Source: JAAZVM01 sp041642635 (lineage in GTDB: Bacteria; Patescibacteriota; Gracilibacteria; BD1-5; UBA6164). From it: a stretch of DNA of 21,274 nt. A program made the translations under genes and the position numbers. Positions 1 to 7,756 of this stretch are shown piece by piece (within the stretch, counting starts at the first letter, position 1; every line of letters starts with the position of its first letter). The stretch spans positions 1-21,274 of the forward strand of contig JBEPWB010000015.1 in the NCBI GenBank assembly GCA_041642635.1. The letters run 5' to 3'. Under the pieces are notes generated by a model that was given only the letters and a program-made list of their open reading frames with translations, was not told where the DNA came from and did no database searches.

Positions 1-641
1 TAGAAAAAATATTTAAGAAAAATAGCGATAATTCTACAAAAGAAACACTAATGTTATCTTGAGTAATAATGGAAGAAAAAGATATTTTGTATTATGATAT
101 TCAAGAAATTATTTCAAAATTTTTACAAAAAGTATGAATATTTAATTTTGAGTTCAAAAATACAGATTCAAAACCTACTTTTTCTCACGCCTGAAGAACT
201 TCTGCATTAATAATTAGATGAAAAGAAGTATGATATGTTTGAGAAATTAGCCCAAAAGTAAAAAATAATTTTGAAATAAAAAATAGAGTAGCATTTTTTG
301 AAATAAATGTTGAAATGATTGAAGATGCATTATTCTGAATAAAAAAATATAAAGAAATTTCTAATTATCAAGAAAATAATTTTGATTTAAATTTTGTAAT
401 TTCAAAAGATATTGAAGCTAGCAAATTAAAACAAACAATTGAAAAATCAGAAAAAAATTATATCAGAAAAGTTAATTTGATTGATATTTATGAAAATGCC
501 GAAAAATTAGGAGAAAACAGAAGTCTTACATATAAAGTTTTTATTCAATCTAACGAAAAAACTCTAGATGATAAAGACAAATCTAAAGTTATAGAAAAAA
601 TAATTTCAAATGTTAAAAAAATATGATGAGAACTTAGATAA
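1..641 (+). CDS. pheT: Phenylalanyl-tRNA synthetase beta subunit, C-terminal part
   Basis: This is the 3' end of a gene that enters from the left edge; about 213 residues are visible, in the frame whose codons start at position 3. It covers the end of the catalytic-like B7 region, with the family hallmark FSHAGRTSAL followed by VGYVGEISP (compare the F-x-PGR-x-A and GE-hP motifs of PheT). A ferredoxin-fold anticodon-binding domain follows, roughly the last 90 residues, and ends in KIGGELR. The protein is the beta chain of the alpha2-beta2 enzyme that charges tRNA-Phe in the cytoplasm. Several glycines of the hallmark are encoded by TGA. The terminal Gly-Gly (624-629) is TGA-TGA and fits the Gly at the end of the FDX-ACB domain. 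The stop is TAA at 639-641. No terminator is visible between it and the next promoter. Confidence 0.95.
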
Positions 642-647
642 AAAGTT

Positions 648-675
648 TTGACTATTTAAACCTTTTAAATATAAT
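648..675 (+). promoter_or_regulatory. Sigma-70-type promoter for rpsT-infC-rpmI-rplT
   Basis: TTGACT (648-653), a 16-bp spacer and TATAAT (670-675) form a near-consensus promoter. It lies just after the pheT stop and about 90 bp before the rpsT start. The 640-767 gap otherwise holds only an AT-rich leader with no RNA gene that I can recognise. It is the best-matching promoter in the window. Confidence 0.75.
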
Positions 676-767
676 TCTCGCACAAAAGAGACTGTATTAA
701 TTTGCCCAATCCTCCAAAATGGCTTATTAATCAACAAAATTACTTTTATTATTAAATAAATTAGTCT

Positions 768-1067
768 ATGCCAATAATAGCGTCTGCGAAAAAACAATTA
801 AGACAAAATCATAAAAGAAAATCTAGAAATGATCATTACAGATCTTTATATAGAGAAGCTAGAATAGATTTTGAAAAAGCAATTAAAGCTGGTGATGTAA
901 AAGCTGCAAAAGAAATCTTAGTAAACAAAAAAGATGAAACAGGTAAAACTGTAAAATCTGGATTACAATCTATAATCGACAAATTAGTAAAAAAGAACCT
1001 AATCCACAAAAATAATGGTTCTAGAAGAAAAGCTAAATTTGTAAAAATGATTAAAACAATATCTTAA
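768..1067 (+). CDS. rpsT: Small ribosomal subunit protein S20
   Basis: The 99-residue product has the typical S20 start MPIIASAKKQLRQNHKR and a basic all-helical body rich in Lys and Arg, ending KAKFVKMIKTIS. Length and composition fit bS20, which binds the 5' domain of 16S rRNA and helps assemble the 30S subunit. All of its glycines use GGT or GGA and none uses TGA, so the gene also reads through under the standard code. The ATG is preceded by AT-rich sequence with no purine-rich Shine-Dalgarno box. infC begins 17 bp downstream, and no terminator lies between, so S20 is probably co-transcribed with IF3, L35 and L20. In many bacteria rpsT is a single gene, so this linkage is a little unusual. 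Confidence 0.97.
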   Translation: MPIIASAKKQLRQNHKRKSRNDHYRSLYREARIDFEKAIKAGDVKAAKEILVNKKDETGKTVKSGLQSIIDKLVKKNLIHKNNGSRRKAKFVKMIKTIS

Positions 1068-1084
1068 TTAATAAATTATTCATT

Positions 1085-1597
1085 TTGAAAGAAAAAAAGA
1101 AATTAATAAATGATGATATTTTTGCTAAAAACATTCAACTTATTAATGAGGAATGAGAAAATTTATGAGAGATGAAGATGGAAGAAGCTAGAGAAATAGC
1201 GAGTGAAAAAAAATTAGATCTAATGGAAATGTGAAAAAAGTGAGATTTGACTATTATAAAAATTTTAGATTACTGAAAATTTTTATACAGACAAAAAAAA
1301 CAAGAACAAAAAAGTAAACAAAAATGAAGAGCACCAGACTTAAAAAACATTAGAATTACTTTTAAGATTTGAGATCATGATTTAGAAATAAGAAGAAAAC
1401 AAGCAGAAAAGTTTTGAAAAGCATGACACCCTCTAAAAGTAAGTCTTATGTTAAGATGAAGAGAAAATCATTATGAATCAATTGCAAGTGAAAAAATTCA
1501 TAGTTTTGTGGAATCACTAAATGAAGTATATAAACTTGAATGACAAATTAAGAAAAATGGTAATACATTTATAGCAATGTTAAAACCAATTAAATAA
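1085..1597 (+). CDS. infC: Translation initiation factor IF-3
   Basis: This 170-residue protein is a full-length IF-3. It begins with the N-domain motif KKLINDDIFAKNIQLI. The linker KILDYGKFLYRQKKQ follows, and then the C-domain, with KNIRITFKIGDHDLEIR and the KFGKAGHPLKVSLMLRGRE block. IF-3 binds the 30S subunit, keeps the subunits apart and checks the start codon. About twelve glycines are TGA and only one is GGT, so the gene is unreadable under the standard code. No in-frame ATG lies near the N-terminus. I chose TTG at 1085; ATT at 1082, directly upstream, is equally possible and would recall the AUU start of E. coli infC. The order infC-rpmI-rplT is the conserved bacterial arrangement. 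Confidence 0.95.
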
Positions 1598-1623
1598 TTA
1601 TTATAACTACTAATAATAAAAAT

Positions 1624-1818
1624 ATGACTTTAAAAACTAGAAGCTGAGTTAAAAAAAGAGTTAAAGTTACTTGAAAAGGTAAATTTAAATTAGCTAAAGC
1701 TTGGAAAAGACATTTACTTTCAGACAAAAGTAAAAAATCTAAAGGAAGAAATAAATATGGTTTAATTGTTTCTTCAAGTGAAACAAAAAAAATAAAACAA
1801 CAATTACCTCATTTGTAG
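1624..1818 (+). CDS. rpmI: Large ribosomal subunit protein L35
   Basis: The 64-residue product matches bL35. It opens with the K-T-R-S-G-V-K-K-R motif, continues with VTGKGKFKLAKAWKRH and a SKKSKG block, and ends in a stop at TAG (1816-1818). The Gly of KTRSG and the Gly after VT are TGA codons, while later glycines are GGT or GGA. It is a late-assembling 50S protein near the 23S rRNA domain V/VI region. It sits 26 bp after infC and 32 bp before rplT, which is the standard infC-rpmI-rplT string. Leader sequences on both sides are AT-rich with no Shine-Dalgarno box. Confidence 0.96.
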
Positions 1819-1850
1819 GAATTAATATTAAAATATAACAATTAATTAAG

Positions 1851-2195
1851 ATGGTTAGAGTTAAAAGAGGTCTAATGACTAAAAAAAGACATAAAAAAAT
1901 CTTAAAAGCTACTAAATGATATAGAATGCTAAATTCAAAAGTTTTCTCAAGAGCTAAAAATGCTTGGATGAAAGCTTGAACTAATGCTTATATCGGTAGA
2001 AGAAAGAAAAAAAGAGATTTTAGAAGATTATGGAATGTTAGAATTAATATAGCTTCAAGAGAAAATGGTTTAAGCTATTCAAAATTAATTAACGCTCTTT
2101 ATAAAAAAAATGTAAAATTAAATAGAAAAGTTCTATCTAATTTAGCAATTTCAAATCCTAAAGTTTTTGAAAATATTGTAAATTCAGTAAAATAA
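1851..2195 (+). CDS. rplT: Large ribosomal subunit protein L20
   Basis: The 114-residue product matches bL20 in length and sequence. MVRVKRGLMTKKRHKKILKA, with a basic N-terminal extension, is followed by KGYRMLNSKVFSRAKNAWMKA, then YIGRRKKKRDFRRLWNVRIN, then the globular C-terminal part ending in NIVNSVK. It is an early 50S assembly protein and, in other bacteria, the translational repressor of its own operon. I saw no L20-type pseudoknot leader here. Two glycines (after KATK and in KAGT) are TGA. This is the last gene of its unit; a hairpin with a T-run begins 2 bp after the stop. Confidence 0.96.
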
Positions 2196-2196
2196 T

Positions 2197-2226
2197 AAAA
2201 AAGTAAAATTAAATTTTACTTTTTTT
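2197..2226 (+). terminator. Rho-independent terminator after rplT
   Basis: An A-run plus GTAAAAT (2197-2209), a 3-nt loop and the complementary ATTTTACTTTTTT (2213-2225) give a 13-bp stem whose 3' arm runs into a T-tract. The stem is AT-rich, as expected in this genome. It ends the rpsT-infC-rpmI-rplT unit. Confidence 0.8.
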
Positions 2227-2261
2227 GTTTTTTATATACAATATGCCAGCCTATCAAGGAA

Positions 2262-2279
2262 GAATTTTTATAAAAATTC
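2262..2279 (+). promoter_or_regulatory. Hairpin in the rplA leader, possible L1 autoregulatory site
   Basis: GAATTTTTATAAAAATTC is a perfect 18-bp palindrome 31 bp upstream of the rplA start, flanked by the only GC-containing stretch of the leader (2244-2261). L1 is known to repress its own mRNA by binding a leader structure that mimics its 23S site. I could not match the conserved internal loop of that site, so the assignment is a guess from position. A -10-like TATACA box lies at 2235-2240 with no clear -35. Confidence 0.3.
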
Positions 2280-2310
2280 GCTATACCTTTATATTTATAA
2301 CAAAGAAAAC

Positions 2311-2997
2311 ATGGCAAGAGGAAAAAAATATAACAAAGCTATAGAATTAGTAAATTCAGAAAGCTACACTATTGATGAAGCTGTTGAACTATTAGAAAAA
2401 ACTAATACTGTAAAATTTGACCCTACTGTTGAAATTCATTTCAATCTTAATCTTGATCCAAAATATGCTGATCAAATGATAAGAACTACAATTAGTTTAC
2501 CAAATGGATCTGGTAAAACATCTAAAGTTTGTGCATTTACTGATGAAAATACTAAAGATGTTTTAGCTGCTGGTGCTTCTGTTGCTGGTGGTCAAGAATT
2601 AATTGAAGATATAGAAAAAGGTGATGTAGCATTAGATTTTGATGTTTGTGTTGCTACTCCTTCAATGATGAGACATCTAGGTAAAATTGCTAGAGTTTTA
2701 TGACCAAAAGGTTTAATGCCAAACCCAAAAGCTGGTACTGTTTCAAATGATTTAGTTGCTGCAGTAAAAGAAATTGCAGCTGGTAAATTTGAATTCAAAA
2801 CTGACAAACAAGGTAATATTCATTCTATCTTTGGTAAATTATCATTTGGTAAAGATAAATTAGAAGAAAATTTAAAATACTTCCTTAAAACTATTAACGA
2901 AGTTAAACCTACTGGTTCTAAATGAAAATATATAAATACTATTTTTGTATGTAACGCAATGTGACCATCAATAAAAATAGATTTAAATTCATTATAA
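2311..2997 (+). CDS. rplA: Large ribosomal subunit protein L1
   Basis: With TGA read as Gly this is a complete 228-residue L1. It starts MARGKKYNKAIELV. The family signature is intact: LGPKGLMPNPKAGTV, where the first Gly (codon 131, 2701-2703) is TGA. The C-terminus, TGSKGKYINTIFVCNAMGPSIKI, also depends on TGA-Gly (SKG and MGP). Under the standard code the gene would break into two ORFs, which is the clearest proof of recoding in the window. L1 forms the mobile stalk of the 50S E-site and represses its own mRNA. L11 (rplK), its usual neighbour, is absent; the gene stands alone between two terminators. Most glycines are GGT, with only three TGA, unlike the low-expression genes nearby. Confidence 0.97.
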
Positions 2998-2998
2998 T

Positions 2999-3032
2999 AA
3001 AAAAAGATAATTCTTAAGAATTATCTTTTTTT
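2999..3032. terminator. Bidirectional terminator between rplA and the Rrf2 gene
   Basis: A perfect inverted repeat, AAGATAATTC / TTAA / GAATTATCTT, is flanked by an A-run and a T-run, so it can stop transcription from both sides. It starts directly after the rplA stop (2995-2997). On the other strand it overlaps the stop codon of the regulator gene (3031-3033). Confidence 0.85.
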
Positions 3033-3432
3033 ATTCGTTAATTTTTAGTTTATCAAGAGTATATAGTTTTAAAACTCCGTTTAATCATTTTTGAATTGTT
3101 CAATAAATAGGTGTTGTTGAACAATTATTTTTATTATCACAATAAATTCATTTAGTGCAATCACTTATTCAAAGTTCTTCTCATACTGAATCTAAAATAT
3201 CATACACACTTATTTGAGACGCAGGTTTTCAAAGCTTTAATCATCAATTTCTTCCCTTTACAGTATCAACTAATCAAGTTTTGTGCAATGATGCTACAAT
3301 TCTTCTCAAAAGTGATTCTGAGATGTTTAAATCCCTTGAAATATCAGAAATTTTTACAAGTTTATTATCACTTCTAAGTAAATAAAGAATTGATTTCATA
3401 GCATAATCTCATTTATTTGATAGCTTTATCAT
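3031..3432 (-). CDS. Rrf2-family regulator, IscR-like with three Fe-S cysteines
   Basis: The 133-residue product has the Rrf2 layout. It starts with a winged helix (MIKLSNKGDYAMKSILYL, then ISDISRDLNISESLLRRIV). The wing is KGRNGGLKLGKPASQISVYDIL, and a Cys loop and dimerisation helix follow. The cysteines lie at 92, 98 and 104, the same numbers and spacing as the [2Fe-2S] ligands of E. coli IscR. IscR's fourth ligand, His107, is Thr here. The family senses Fe-S status and represses isc or suf genes. The gene is the last of the minus-strand iron-sulfur block, 8 bp after the SufU-like gene. A 17-bp palindrome in the sufC promoter is a likely target. Start: ATG at 3432, with no other candidate that keeps the helix intact. 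Whether it binds a cluster is inferred from the cysteines. Confidence 0.9.
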
Positions 3433-3440
3433 AAAATAGT

Positions 3441-3839
3441 TTAATCAATAATATCATCAAAAACATTCACAATTCAATCATTTAAGTATAAATGTATTGC
3501 ATTAATAGTTGTAAGTAGTCATAAAACTGCGGCCTGCCTTCTTCTTGGAGAAATAGTCATTCAAACTAAATCTTCAATATAATCAAAATCGGTTTTTAAG
3601 ACTTCTTGTAAACTCATTCAAATAATTGATTCTCAAAAAATAGAAGCACAAGCAGTAGTAATAATTGCAGTATCTCAATCAAAAGAAAAATCTTTTATTT
3701 TATTATCTTCAATTTTTAAATACACTTCTAAATCATCTCAGCAAACTGAATTATCTTCATAATGTTTAATATCATAATCATCTAAAACTCATCTATTAGG
3801 CGGTGTTTTACTATAATAAGTTATAGTTTCATTGTACAT
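3441..3839 (-). CDS. Divergent SufU/IscU-like Fe-S scaffold protein
   Basis: The 132-residue product aligns with the IscU/SufU fold: an N-terminal TPPNRGVLDDYD stretch, then NSVCGDDLEVYLKIEDNKIKD, then FDGDTAIITTACASIFGESI, then SPRRRQAAVLGL. The first ligand position (Cys33 in CGDD, with the following Asp35) is kept. The second canonical Cys (in FxGxGC) is Ala58, although a Cys appears six residues later at 64. The third (P-x-R-x-x-C-A) is Ala103. So only one of three classical ligand positions survives, with one new Cys. Family members assemble or relay clusters or accept sulfur from a cysteine desulfurase; this one may relay sulfur or use another ligand set. It lies between the CcdA-like gene (4-bp gap) and the IscR-like regulator. 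No sufS or sufE is present in the window. Confidence 0.82.
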
Positions 3840-3843
3840 AATC

Positions 3844-4629
3844 TTATACTAAGATATCAAATAAAATATAAATTCAAATTAATAACATTATAATTCAAGT
3901 AATTAAATGCATTCTTTCTACATTAATACTTTTGTATTCTTTTAACTCAGCAATATTCTTGAATCCAAATGCAACAATTATAGCGATAATTAACATTGGT
4001 ATTATAAATATAAGATTATATATAACAATATAAATATATCACCATAAGTTAATTATTTCTGATTCTGAAGCCAAGTAACCTAAAACCATTAAATATGGTC
4101 CAGAAGTACAAGGAAGTAAGAATAAAGATATTAAAAATCAAACTATAAAAGCTCAAAATGGAGTAGCAACTTTTTTTAGAATTGACCACATTTTTGGTCT
4201 CCAAGAATCAGGAACTTCCATTTTGAAATATTTTCAATACCACAAATAATCTTTTAGATTTGCAAGTCATATAAATACTCAAAGAATTCATACAAAAAGT
4301 TTTAAGTAAAATACACTTTGAGTTGTTGCTAAAGCACTATATAATCCAATTCACATTGCTAGATAACTAATAAAAACAGCTAGTATGAATAAAAATCAAG
4401 CTAACAATACTTTTTTTCTAGATTTTTGAGTTTTAAGAATTGAAGACAATAATATAAACATAACAGCAAAAGCGCAAGGATTTATACTATCTCATAGAGC
4501 TGCTGGAACAAGAATAAGAAAAAATTTCATTCTTTCTCAAAGAGATACACTAGCTCCAATATCACCTGAAGCTAAAGCATATCAGAAAAAAGAAAAAAAT
4601 ATTAGTACTAATAAAAATAACTTTCTCAT
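3844..4629 (-). CDS. CcdA/DsbD-type transmembrane thiol-disulfide transporter
   Basis: The 261-residue product is a polytopic membrane protein. It has a signal-like first helix (residues 3-20) followed by about six hydrophobic segments. The CcdA/DsbD core is recognised from two membrane cysteines in typical settings: DSINPCAFAVM (Cys52) and FLLPCTSGPYLMVLG (Cys174). This family moves reducing equivalents from cytoplasmic thioredoxin across the membrane to an extracytoplasmic thioredoxin-like partner. The partner is probably the CxxC protein encoded 4 bp upstream in the same unit. It contains no DsbD alpha or gamma domains. The glycines of the second hydrophobic block and the loops are mostly TGA. 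The gene ends just before the SufU-like start, which suggests one mRNA. Its substrate is not evident from sequence; a link to the Fe-S genes is inferred only from position. Confidence 0.88.
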
Positions 4630-4633
4630 GTGA

Positions 4634-5158
4634 TTAATTTTTACTAGATAATTTAATCAAGAATACTGGTAAAAGTATTGCTAAGACTCATAAAATAGCT
4701 AAAATTATTCATAAATTTTCATTTTCAGGTGCTTCTCATAAAAATGGTTTAAAATAATCTATAAATGGTTGATCTCAAATTATTGGAGTTTCAGTTTCTC
4801 CGTCATCAACAATTAAAAAAGGAACTCCTATTTGATTTACAGGAAGTCATAATCTTTCTCAATCAGCTAACATAGCTTGTCTATTTTCATCACTACCGTA
4901 AACTTCTATTTTTTGTATATCAACTCTTTCAAATCAGTCAACAGAATTCATATATCTATCAACATTAGCACAATAAGCACATCCTTGTCCATAATAATAG
5001 GTATAACTATAATCTGATATTTCTTCAGGTATTGTGTTTTCTTCAGAATTAGTTGTTCAAGTATTTGTAATTCAAGTTCAAGAATTTACAGCAAAAGAAT
5101 AACTAAAAAAACTAACAGATAAAACAAATATTAATAATAAATTTTTAATTTTTTTCAT
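4634..5158 (-). CDS. Secreted, membrane-anchored thioredoxin/glutaredoxin-like protein
   Basis: The 174-residue product has an N-terminal signal segment (residues 4-23, ending SYSFA). A short Thr/Asn/Gly-rich linker follows, then a thioredoxin-fold domain with a CAYC active site (Cys60, Cys63) and a downstream IGVPFLIVDDGE stretch that supplies the cis-proline. A C-terminal hydrophobic helix (about 147-168) followed by KLSSKN should anchor it. The active-site cysteines should face outward, so it is the natural partner of the CcdA-like transporter 4 bp downstream. CxYC resembles glutaredoxin and DsbA-like sites more than the CGPC of thioredoxin, so it could act as reductase, isomerase or oxidase. 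It is the first gene after an internal promoter and heads the distal half of the iron-sulfur block. Confidence 0.85.
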
Positions 5159-5193
5159 ATAAAATTATATAAATTAGTAAAATAACAGTTTTT

Positions 5194-5221
5194 AGTATAT
5201 TTTTTTTAACTAATAAATCAA
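5194..5221 (-). promoter_or_regulatory. Internal promoter for the redox / SufU-like / regulator genes
   Basis: On the minus strand TTGATT (5216-5221), a 16-bp spacer and TATACT (5194-5199) form a good promoter. It starts right after the sufD stop and lies 36-63 bp before the thioredoxin-like start. It suggests that the four distal genes have their own transcript. No terminator hairpin separates them from sufD, so read-through from the suf promoter is also likely. Confidence 0.6.
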
Positions 5222-5917
5222 TTATTTATTGGTTAATTTAGTTTTTAAAAATTCAAATACACAATCAATTAATTCCAAATAAAATATTTTATCTATAAAC
5301 ATAAGATTATTAAAAACTGTATTTACTTTTGATTCCAAAACCATATTTAGGGCATCATTTTTCATTAATCCTCTACTTCTTAGATAAAACAAATCATCAT
5401 CACTTATTTTTTCGATTTTACAAGCGTGACTTGCCTCAACATCATCGCTCCTAACTAATAGAGTTGGAATTCATCTGATTTTTCAAGTTTTTCATAAAAA
5501 CAAATTTTCTTCTACCAAATGTCATTTTATAGCTTTAAATCATTTATCTATTTCCACTATTCAATCAATATCTATGTCTCAATTATTTCAAACAAGAGAT
5601 AATATTTTTATATCAGTATCTGACTTATTACTACTTACTCTTGAATATATTCTTGATTTTATTTTATCATTATCAACTGAAAGTAATAAATAGTTAGCTT
5701 TTAGTGAAGAATTATCATGATTTTGATAAAAATTTATCTCATGATTATTTGATTCATTAAGAAGTCAATAAAATTCTATACTAGAATTTTCTCACAAATA
5801 AATATCTAATGACTTTTTTCAATCATCAAAAAAATAAGCTACAACTCAAGATCAAATTTCAATTTTATTATCATCAAATTCTGAAGTTTTATAAAATCTA
5901 TTTTCTGTTATTAACAT
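5222..5917 (-). CDS. sufD: SufD, short form
   Basis: The 231-residue product carries the SufB/SufD beta-helix core and C-terminal motif: IPTLLVRSDDVEASHACKIE, then DDDLFYLRSRGL, then a helical tail. His164, in SHACKIE, matches the SufD His (His360 in E. coli) implicated in cluster formation in the SufB2C... or SufBC2D complex. At 231 residues it is much shorter than the usual 400 or more; the N-terminal helical domain and part of the helix are missing or strongly divergent. Its partner SufB is near full length. Its start overlaps the sufA stop by one base (TAATG), so translation is probably coupled. SufD acts in the cytoplasm with SufB and SufC to build Fe-S clusters and recruit iron. Confidence 0.9.
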
Positions 5918-6315
5918 TATTTATTATTATTATTTTTAAAATTTTTCTTTAATTCGCTAAGTTTATCCAAATTTAATTTTGGTTTCTTTTTTTCAAAACT
6001 AAAACTACTTCCACATCAACATCTATCTTCTACACTTTTATTAGAAAAAATATAACGTACTTTTTCTTTTCAGGTATGATCAGCAACAACTGTTTTTGTA
6101 ATTATTGCTCATGAAAATTTGTCATAATCTTTTTTTTCAACATAAACATCAAACGGACTTGTACTCAAATCCATTTTTTGCAAATCATCATTTATTTCAA
6201 ATTCCTCAGTGATATTTAGTTTTAATCAACTACATCAGGCATCATAAAAATATATAAATATTTTACTAACTTTTCTGTTGATTAAATCAATTACTGTATT
6301 TTTGTCTAATTTCAT
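5917..6315 (-). CDS. sufA: A-type Fe-S carrier (SufA/IscA/HesB-like)
   Basis: The 132-residue product has the three-cysteine pattern of A-type carriers: Cys28 in DAGCSGLKL and Cys99/Cys101 in DRCGCGSSFSF. It accepts clusters from the scaffold and passes them to target enzymes. The body between them is less conserved than usual, and a 30-residue Lys/Asn-rich tail (KKKPKLNLDKLSELKKN) follows the usual end of the domain. It lies between sufB (15-bp gap) and sufD (1-base overlap), an unusual position inside the SufBCD genes. The GGAGG-like string just upstream encodes the end of SufB, is about 27 bp from the ATG and is too far away to serve as a ribosome-binding site. The exact subfamily (SufA, IscA or ErpA) cannot be decided. 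Confidence 0.88.
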
Positions 6316-6330
6316 AAAAAATTTTTTTAA

Positions 6331-7734
6331 TTAAAAACCTCCTTCAAATTCCATTGCAATAAGCACGTTCATTTCACTAGCATATTCTAATGGTAATTCT
6401 TTTACAACTCATGAAATAAATCAGTTTACAATCATTGCAGTTGCTTCATCTTCTGATATTCACCTACTTCTTAGATAAAATAAATCATCTTCATTAATTT
6501 TTCAAGCACTAGCTTCATGTCAAACTGTTGAACTACTGTTTCATACAATAATTACAGGAACAGTATCACTAACTGAATGTTCATCTAAAAGTAAAGCATC
6601 ACAATCTATTTTTGCAACTGAATTTTCTGCTCATGGTTTTATTTCAACAAGTCATCTATAAGTAGAAATTCAACCTCATTTACTTAATGATTTTGAAATA
6701 ATATTAGAAGTAGTATTTTTTCAAATATGAATTACTTTTGATCAAACATCTTGGTTTTGTCATTTATTTGCAAACGCTACTCAAAGCATATCAGTTTTTG
6801 AGTTATCTCAAACTAAAATACTACAAGGATAAAGCATTGTTGTTCAACTTCACATATTCCCTCAAACCCATTCCATATATGAGCTTTCTCATACTATGGC
6901 TCTTTTTGTATTCAAGTTAAAAGTATCAGCACTCCAGTTTTCAACCGAAGAATATCTCATTTTTGCATTTTTTCACACAAAAATTTCAACTCAACCTGCA
7001 TGAAGTGATGCTTCATCGTATTTTGGTGCACTACATCATTCTATGTAATGAGCTTCTGCTTCATCTTCTATAATTATAATAGTATGCTCAAATTGTCATC
7101 CACTTTTTCTATTCATTCTAAAATAAGATTGCAAAGGTTCTGATAATTTTACTCAAGCAGGAATATACATAAAAGTTCATCCTGACCAAACTGCATAATG
7201 AAGAGCAGCGAATTTATGATCTGATAATGGAATACATCTTGAAAAATATTTTTTAACTAATTCTGGGTATTTATTAACAGCTATTGAAGTGTCATCAAAA
7301 ATAACTCAAGCTTCTACTAATTCTTGTTTTAAAGAATGATAAACAACTTCACTATCATATTGAGCTCAAACTCAAGCTAGAGATTTTTTTTCTGCTTCTG
7401 GAATTCACAATCTATCAAAAGTATTTTTTATGTTTTCTGGAACATCATCCCAAGAAGTTTTTGCTCAACCTCATTCTGGTTTTGCATAATAATATATTTC
7501 ATCCAAATTTAATTTTGATAAATCTGGTCCCCAATTTGGCATAGATTTTTCATTGTAAATTTTTAATGCCTTTAATCTTAATTCAAGCATCCATTCAGGT
7601 TCATTGTTAGCTAGACTGATTTGTCTAACAACAATTTCATTTACTCATTTTATAGCTTCATTCGTATATATAACGTCATCTTGGTAACCCCAAGATTCTG
7701 AAATACTCATATTTTTTGCTGCAGTATTAGACAT
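6331..7734 (-). CDS. sufB: SufB, Fe-S assembly scaffold
   Basis: The 467-residue product is close to the usual length. It has the SufB hallmarks: MSISESWGYQDDVIYT near the start, PEWMLELRLKAL, KFAALHYAVWSGGTFMYIPAGV, FEHTIIIIEDEAEAHYIEG and the C-terminal VGHEASAGKINEDDLFYL. Cys378 (in KIDCDALLLDE) and Glu407 (in HEAS) are 29 residues apart, the same distance as the catalytic Cys405/Glu434 pair of E. coli SufB. It is the core cytoplasmic scaffold of the SUF pathway, working with SufC ATPase and SufD. Many of its conserved glycines are TGA. Start: ATG at 7734; an in-frame Met nine codons later is an alternative. It follows sufC by 22 bp and precedes sufA by 15 bp. Confidence 0.97.
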
Positions 7735-7756
7735 ATTTTTAATTATTTTTTATAAA

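Noticed and set aside
606..797. Minus-strand reading frame of 63 codons between pheT and rpsT
   Set aside because: It overlaps the pheT end, the promoter and the rpsT start, has a low-complexity hydrophobic product and no family resemblance.
2925..2997. rplA split into two genes or a pseudogene because of in-frame TGA
   Set aside because: The residues across each TGA match L1 exactly with Gly, and all other genes show the same pattern, so this is recoding, not decay.
6338..6346. GGAGG-like sequence upstream of sufA as ribosome-binding site
   Set aside because: It lies about 27 bp from the start codon and encodes the conserved C-terminus of SufB (EFEGG).
6738..6920. Plus-strand frame inside sufB
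   Set aside because: Antisense shadow of the well-supported SufB coding sequence.
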